Source of the DNA: Oscillospiraceae bacterium
Lineage (GTDB): Bacteria > Bacillota > Clostridia > Oscillospirales > Ruminococcaceae
DNA length: 64,000 nt
Assembly (NCBI GenBank): GCA_025757985.1
Contig: CP107210.1
Span: forward strand, 2,418,001-2,482,000
Reading direction: 5' to 3'
In this document: positions 60,596 through 64,000 of the stretch, in pieces
Layout: each line of letters starts with the position of its first letter
How positions within the stretch are numbered: position 1 is the stretch's first letter
Translations under genes and position numbers: made by a program
Notes under the pieces: generated by a model
The model's input: the letters and a program-made list of their open reading frames with translations, nothing else
Database searches by the model: none
Told to the model about the DNA's origin: nothing

Positions 60596-61477
60596 ATGGC
60601 CAAGAAGAAGATGGGCGGATTGGGCAAGGGGCTCGACAGCTTGTTTGCCGATCTGTCCGACGATACCGGAAGCGAAGCGTCCGGTTCCACCCTGCTGCTG
60701 CGCGAGATCGAGCCTGACCCGGAGCAGCCCCGCAAACGGTTTGACGACGATGCCCTGAATCAGCTTGCCGACAGTATTGTGGAAAACGGCCTGCTGCAGC
60801 CCATCGCCGTCCGCCCCAAAAAGGTCGGCCCCGGGTACATCATCATTGCGGGCGAGCGCCGCTGGCGTGCCGCCCGTCTGGCCGGCCTTGTCGAGGTGCC
60901 GGTCATCATCAAGGATGTCACTGATGAACAGGCCGCCGCGCTGGCCCTGATCGAGAACCTGCAGCGCGAGGATCTGGACCCCATCGAGGTCGCCGAGGGC
61001 TGCCGTCAGCTTATCGATAAATACGGCCTGACGCAGGAGAGCGCCGCCAAAAAGCTGGGCAAAAGCCGCAGTGCCGTGGCGAACAGCCTGCGCCTGCTGG
61101 CCCTGCCCGAGGATGTGCGCCGTCTGGTCAGCGAGGGCAAGCTAAGCTTCGGCCACGCCAAGGTCCTGCTGGGGCTGCCCGGCGAGGAGCTGATGCGGCA
61201 AGCCGCCGCCGAGGTCATTGCGCAGAACCTGAATGTCCGCCAGACCGAGGCGCTCTGCAAAAAGCTGGCCAAGCCCGCCAAGCCGCCCAAGGTCAAGGAT
61301 AACTTCACCCGCCCCAAGCGCGCCATCGAGGTGGAGGCCGCGCTAAAGGAGGTCACCGGCAGCGAGGTCCATGTCGATTACAAGGACGGCAAGGGCTCGC
61401 TGAAGATCGACTTTTACAGCGATGATATGCTGCAAAAGTTTGTGAGCCTGCTGGGAATGTATGACCCGGAAGGGTGA
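60596..61477 (+). CDS. parB: ParB/Spo0J chromosome-partitioning protein
   Basis: 293 residues. Starts MAKKKMGGLGKGLDSLF, the ParA-stimulating basic N-terminus; ParB-N CTPase domain LREIEPDPEQPRKRF, IIAGERRWRAARLAGL and ALIENLQREDLDPIE; HTH YGLTQESAAKKLGKSRSAVA; C-terminal dimerisation domain from about 235. It loads on parS and slides as a CTP clamp, recruiting SMC. Four candidate parS sites lie in the upstream 10 kb. AAGGAGG lies before the ATG. Confidence 0.97.
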   Translation: MAKKKMGGLGKGLDSLFADLSDDTGSEASGSTLLLREIEPDPEQPRKRFDDDALNQLADSIVENGLLQPIAVRPKKVGPGYIIIAGERRWRAARLAGLVEVPVIIKDVTDEQAAALALIENLQREDLDPIEVAEGCRQLIDKYGLTQESAAKKLGKSRSAVANSLRLLALPEDVRRLVSEGKLSFGHAKVLLGLPGEELMRQAAAEVIAQNLNVRQTEALCKKLAKPAKPPKVKDNFTRPKRAIEVEAALKEVTGSEVHVDYKDGKGSLKIDFYSDDMLQKFVSLLGMYDPEG

Positions 61478-61492
61478 AAACCCGGCAATTTG

Positions 61493-61521
61493 TAGGGGCG
61501 GATGCAAGCATCGACCCCTAC
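61493..61521. repeat. single family R-like palindrome
   Basis: GTAGGGGCGGATGCAAGCAT followed by CGACCCCTAC, after parB. Confidence 0.7.
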
Positions 61522-61540
61522 AGAACAGCAACCGCTCCAA

Positions 61541-61683
61541 AGCCTTCCCCCTTGGGGGAAGGTGGCCGCGGGCCGGATGAGGGGCGAGTTTCCAACAATG
61601 ACCCGCTGACGGGCAATGAAGATGAACCTCGCCCTCATCAGCCGCCTGCGGGCGGCAGCTTCCCCCCGAGGGGGAAGCCTTTA
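61541..61683. repeat. family A intergenic repeat
   Basis: AGCCTTCCCCCTTGGGGGAA start, CCGGATGAGGGGCGAG / CCCTCATCAGCCGCC pair, TTCCCCCCGAGGGGGAAGCC end, between parB and serS. Confidence 0.87.
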
Positions 61684-61723
61684 GGATTATCTATTATTGA
61701 AATTTTAATAGAGGAGTACCATT

Positions 61724-63031
61724 ATGTTAGACATTCGCTTTGTCCGTGAAAACCCGGACGCCGTCAAGGAAAACATCAAGAAGAAGTTTCAGGACGCCAA
61801 GCTGCCCCTCGTAGACGAGGTCATCCAGCTTGACGCCGAGTACCGTGCCGCCATCGGCGAGGCCAGCGACCTGCGCGCAAACCGCAATAAGCTGTCCAAG
61901 CAGATCGGCGCCCTGATGGGTCAGGCCAAGAAGGACCCCAGCAAGGCCGCCGAGGCCGAGGAAATCAAGAAGCAGGTCACCGCGCAGGCCGACCGCCTGA
62001 AGGAGCTGGAAGCCAAGGAGACCGAGCTGCAGGCCAAGATTCAGGAGATCATGTACACGATCCCCCAGATGATCGACCCCAGCGTGCCCATCGGCCCTGA
62101 TGACAGCCACAATGTCGAGGTCCAGCGCTTCGGCGAGCCGGTTGTGCCTGACTATCCCATCCCGTACCATGTTGACATTATGGAGAGCTTCGACGGCATC
62201 GACCTCGACGCCGCCGGCCGCGTCTCCGGCAACGGCTTCTACTACCTGCTGGGCGACATTGCCCGCCTGCATGAGGCTGTGCTGGCCTATGCCCGCGATT
62301 TCATGATCGACAAGGGCTTTACCTATGTCATCCCGCCGTTCATGATGCACGGCGATGTGGTCAAGGGTGTTATGTCCTTCCCTGAAATGGACGCTATGAT
62401 GTACAAAATCGAGGGTGAGGATCTCTACCTGATCGGCACCAGCGAGCATACCATGATCGGCCGCTTTATCGACCAGACGCTGGACGGCGCCAAGCTGCCC
62501 CTGACCCTGACCAGCTACAGCCCCTGCTTCCGTAAGGAGAAGGGCGCCCACGGCATCGAGGAGCGCGGCATCTACCGCATCCACCAGTTCGAGAAGCAGG
62601 AGATGATCGTCGTCTGCAAGCCTGAGGACAGCATGGATTGGTACGATAAGCTGTGGAAAAACTCTGTCGAGCTGTTCCGCTCCATGGAGATCCCCGTCCG
62701 CCAGCTGGAGTGCTGCTCCGGCGATCTGGCCGATCTGAAGGTCAAGAGCTGCGATATTGAGGCATGGAGCCCCCGCCAGCAGAAGTACTTCGAGGTTTGC
62801 TCCTGCTCCAACCTCGGCGATGCTCAGGCCCGCCGCCTGCGCATCCGCTTTAAGGATGAGAACGGCAAGACCCAGCTGGCCCACACCCTCAACAACACCT
62901 GCGTGGCCCCGCCGCGTATGCTGATCGCCTTCCTCGAGAACCACCTGCAGGCCGACGGCAGCGTCACCATCCCCGAGGTCCTGCGCCCCTACATGGGCGG
63001 CAAGGCTGTGCTGGTGCCCAACAAGAAGTAA
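61724..63031 (+). CDS. serS: seryl-tRNA synthetase
   Basis: 435 residues. The N-terminal coiled-coil arm spans about 28-105 (Leu/Glu/Lys-rich ADRLKELEAKETELQ), followed by class II motifs: motif 2 SYSPCFRKEKGAHG near 268, motif 3 TLNNTCVAPPRMLIAFLEN near 395. The serine-binding loop reads LIGTSEHTMIG instead of the common TAEV or TSEV form, which is also seen in some other clostridial SerS. It charges tRNA-Ser. TAGAGGAG precedes the ATG. No T-box leader is visible in the short upstream region. Confidence 0.97.
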   Translation: MLDIRFVRENPDAVKENIKKKFQDAKLPLVDEVIQLDAEYRAAIGEASDLRANRNKLSKQIGALMGQAKKDPSKAAEAEEIKKQVTAQADRLKELEAKETELQAKIQEIMYTIPQMIDPSVPIGPDDSHNVEVQRFGEPVVPDYPIPYHVDIMESFDGIDLDAAGRVSGNGFYYLLGDIARLHEAVLAYARDFMIDKGFTYVIPPFMMHGDVVKGVMSFPEMDAMMYKIEGEDLYLIGTSEHTMIGRFIDQTLDGAKLPLTLTSYSPCFRKEKGAHGIEERGIYRIHQFEKQEMIVVCKPEDSMDWYDKLWKNSVELFRSMEIPVRQLECCSGDLADLKVKSCDIEAWSPRQQKYFEVCSCSNLGDAQARRLRIRFKDENGKTQLAHTLNNTCVAPPRMLIAFLENHLQADGSVTIPEVLRPYMGGKAVLVPNKK

Positions 63032-63041
63032 TTTGGCAGAA

Positions 63042-63253
63042 TGCCTTTCCCCAAAGGGGGAAGGTGGCCGAGGCCCCGCCCGAGGCCGGATGAGGGGCAA
63101 AGTTCTTGCAGTATCCCTTTGACGGGTTATAGAGACAGCGCCGCCCCTCATCAGCCGCCTTTGGCGACAGCTTCAGTCTCCGCGCTAAGAGCCGCCTTCG
63201 GCGGTTGCGCTCCGACACGCGCCTGCGGGCGCAGCCCCTCGTGGGAAGCCTTT
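63042..63253. repeat. family A repeat interrupted near its right end
   Basis: TGCCTTTCCCCAAAGGGGGA start, GGATGAGGGGC / GCCCCTCATCAGCC pair, then the right arm GACAGCTTC is split by about 65 bp with GCCGCCTTCGGCGG and GCGCCTGCGGGCGC hairpins before GTGGGAAGCCTTT. Confidence 0.75.
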
Positions 63254-63263
63254 AGAGCCTTTT

Positions 63264-63297
63264 CCCCGCATTGCACCCGCAATGCGGGATTTTTTTG
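63264..63297 (+). terminator. serS terminator
   Basis: CCCGCATTG (63265-63273) and CAATGCGGG (63280-63288) with ATTTTTTT after it. Confidence 0.92.
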
Positions 63298-63327
63298 TAT
63301 TTTTTGAAATTTTTCGGGGAAAACTAC

Positions 63328-63356
63328 TTGACATAGGGGACACTGTCGGCTATAAT
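63328..63356 (+). promoter_or_regulatory. tRNA-Met/tRNA-Glu promoter
   Basis: TTGACA (63328-63333), exact 17-bp spacer, TATAAT (63351-63356): full sigma-A consensus, 35 bp upstream of the tRNA-Met. Confidence 0.93.
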
Positions 63357-63390
63357 AATATAGCGTTCTCGAGAGCGCACAGACAAATGT

Positions 63391-63467
63391 GGCGGTATAG
63401 CTCAGTTGGCTAGAGCATTCGGTTCATACCCGAAGTGTCACCGGTTCAAATCCAGTTACCGCTACCA
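63391..63467 (+). tRNA. elongator tRNA-Met (CAT)
   Basis: A 77-nt cloverleaf with encoded CCA. Acceptor GGCGGTA/TACCGCT, anticodon loop TTCATAC giving CAT, no C1-A72 mismatch, so an elongator or a tRNA-Ile2 precursor; the two cannot be separated by sequence inspection alone. The T-stem ACCGG/CCAGT has one C-A mismatch. Confidence 0.88.
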
Positions 63468-63471
63468 CATG

Positions 63472-63553
63472 ATACAAGATTTCGCTAAAATACTTGGGGG
63501 TCGGTTGCAATAGTAGCCGATAAGTTGCTTGCTGTTTTAGCGAAATCTTGTAT
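63472..63553. repeat. 19-bp perfect inverted repeat between two tRNA genes
   Basis: Arms 63472-63490 (ATACAAGATTTCGCTAAAA) and 63535-63553 with a 44-bp loop, filling almost the whole gap between tRNA-Met and tRNA-Glu. Confidence 0.85.
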
Positions 63554-63558
63554 TATAA

Positions 63559-63633
63559 GGCCCGTTGGTCAAGCGGTTAAGACACGGCCCTTTCACGGCT
63601 GTAACATGGGTTCGATTCCCGTACGGGTCACCA
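63559..63633 (+). tRNA. tRNA-Glu (TTC)
   Basis: A 75-nt cloverleaf with encoded CCA. Acceptor GGCCCGT/ACGGGTC with one G-U pair, anticodon loop CTTTCAC giving TTC, T-arm GGGTTCGATTCCC. It is read from the same promoter as tRNA-Met and closed by a terminator. Confidence 0.95.
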
Positions 63634-63668
63634 AAAAGCACTACTTCATTTGAGGTAGTGCTTTTTTC
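63634..63668 (+). terminator. tRNA-Glu terminator
   Basis: AAAAAGCACTAC and GTAGTGCTTTTTT (stem 63638-63644/63655-63661 plus A/T extension). Confidence 0.92.
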
Positions 63669-63703
63669 TTTATATTTACTTTTCAACAGGTGTCGGGCGT
63701 AAA

Positions 63704-63727
63704 TGGTGACCCGTGCGGGAATCGAAC
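63704..63727 (-). pseudogene. 3' fragment of a tRNA-Glu, opposite strand
   Basis: The 24 bases match the last 24 bases of the tRNA-Glu at 63559-63633 in reverse complement with one mismatch (including CCA), but no 5' part follows. It is inverted relative to the intact gene. Confidence 0.75.
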
Positions 63728-63930
63728 AGCCTGCTGCGGAGGCGACCGCCGCCTGCGGCGGAAACAGGAAGCCGGAGCAGGCGCAGCGGTCGCAGAAGGC
63801 AAGCCCCGCCCAAGGGGCGCAGCCTGATGCGGTAACCGCAAGTCGCAACCCCGCGTCAGCGTCCCGCGGGGCAAAAACAGTCCTGCGGACTGTTTTTAGG
63901 GCGCGGGAGATGGACGTGAGGGTCACCAAA
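63728..63930. other. GC-rich gene-free stretch with hairpins
   Basis: No credible gene. It holds short GC hairpins (for example CGCCGCCTGCGGCG and CCCCGCCCAAGGGGCG), the terminator-like palindrome at 63873-63897, and a GGGTCACCA tRNA-end-like motif at 63919-63927. Confidence 0.5.
63873..63898. terminator. symmetric terminator-like hairpin
   Basis: AAAAACAGTCC-TGC-GGACTGTTTTT, an 11-bp perfect stem with A and T ends, usable in either direction. Confidence 0.65.
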
Positions 63931-63933
63931 TGT

Positions 63934-63986
63934 AGTCCTTGATTTTTTAATGAAGATTCGTTAAAAAATTAAGGACTTTTTCTTTT
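63934..63986 (+). terminator. terminator at right end of window
   Basis: AGTCCTT-g-ATTTTTTAA pairs with TTAAAAAAT-t-AAGGACT, followed by TTTTCTTTT. Confidence 0.8.
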
Positions 63987-64000
63987 ACCCCTTGCTGTGT

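Noticed and set aside
61684..61723. T-box leader upstream of serS
   Set aside because: The free space between the family A repeat and the start is too short and shows no specifier loop or T-box sequence.
63537..63929. 130-residue minus-strand open frame
   Set aside because: It translates across the tRNA-Glu gene (a stretch reading YGNRTHVTAVKG), a familiar annotation artefact.

Overview
The window is chromosomal DNA from a Gram-positive anaerobe of the Firmicutes, centred on its replication origin. The gene order rpmH-rnpA-yidD-yidC-jag on one side of dnaA, and dnaN-S4-recF-remB-gyrB-gyrA-mnmE-mnmG-rsmG-noc-parA-parB on the other, is the classic Firmicutes oriC arrangement. High GC in most genes, pyruvate:ferredoxin oxidoreductase, hexameric glutamate dehydrogenase and several families of GC-rich intergenic palindromes suggest an Oscillospiraceae/Ruminococcaceae gut organism of the Faecalibacterium-Gemmiger-Subdoligranulum type. 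That placement is inference; no marker was compared.

Bases 1-9300 look like the edge of an integrative/conjugative element. On the minus strand they carry ParM-like and ParR-like segregation genes, a cytosine-5 methyltransferase, an amidoligase, a gamma-glutamylcyclotransferase-like protein and a large SpaA/Cna-B surface protein that runs off the left end. An IS110 copy with a likely bridge-RNA region lies at its right side. An initiator tRNA-fMet (9746-9821) and a run of minus-strand terminators separate this block from the core chromosome. The three GC-rich intergenic repeat families that pervade the rest of the window were not seen here, which supports separate ancestry.

Bases 9.9-39 kb hold metabolic and cell-surface genes: gdhA; a lipoprotein; an OmpR-type two-component system whose kinase is frameshifted; a GH3 glycosidase; thioredoxin; a GIY-YIG/GNAT fusion; MYG1 and YfcE families; a NiaR-controlled nadB-nadC-niaR-nadA operon; several unrecognised membrane or cytosolic proteins; nifJ; trmO; and an ABC ATPase/Ig-like protein/permease operon.

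Bases 38.8-63 kb are the origin domain. DnaA-box clusters lie upstream of jag (38846-39171), upstream of dnaA (43152-43252) and between dnaA and dnaN (44855-45011). The last is followed by a DnaA-trio-like unwinding element, so it is the best oriC candidate. Four parS sites (50653, 54783, 57843, 59691) sit within about 9 kb, one of them at the centre of a 36-bp perfect palindrome that also looks like a transcription terminator. A REP-associated tyrosine transposase lies between gyrB and gyrA, flanked by REP-like palindromes that recur through the origin operon. The window ends with serS, tRNA-Met, tRNA-Glu and a tRNA-Glu 3'-end remnant.

The three recurring intergenic families are: family R (REP-like, about 95-105 bp doublets with GTAGGGGC ends), family A (about 145 bp, GATGAGGGGC/GCCCCTCATC core) and family C (about 135 bp, AAAGCCCCTC/GAGGGGCTTT ends). 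Some copies reach into coding sequence: they supply the stop codon of recF and the last 26 or so residues of an ABC ATPase.
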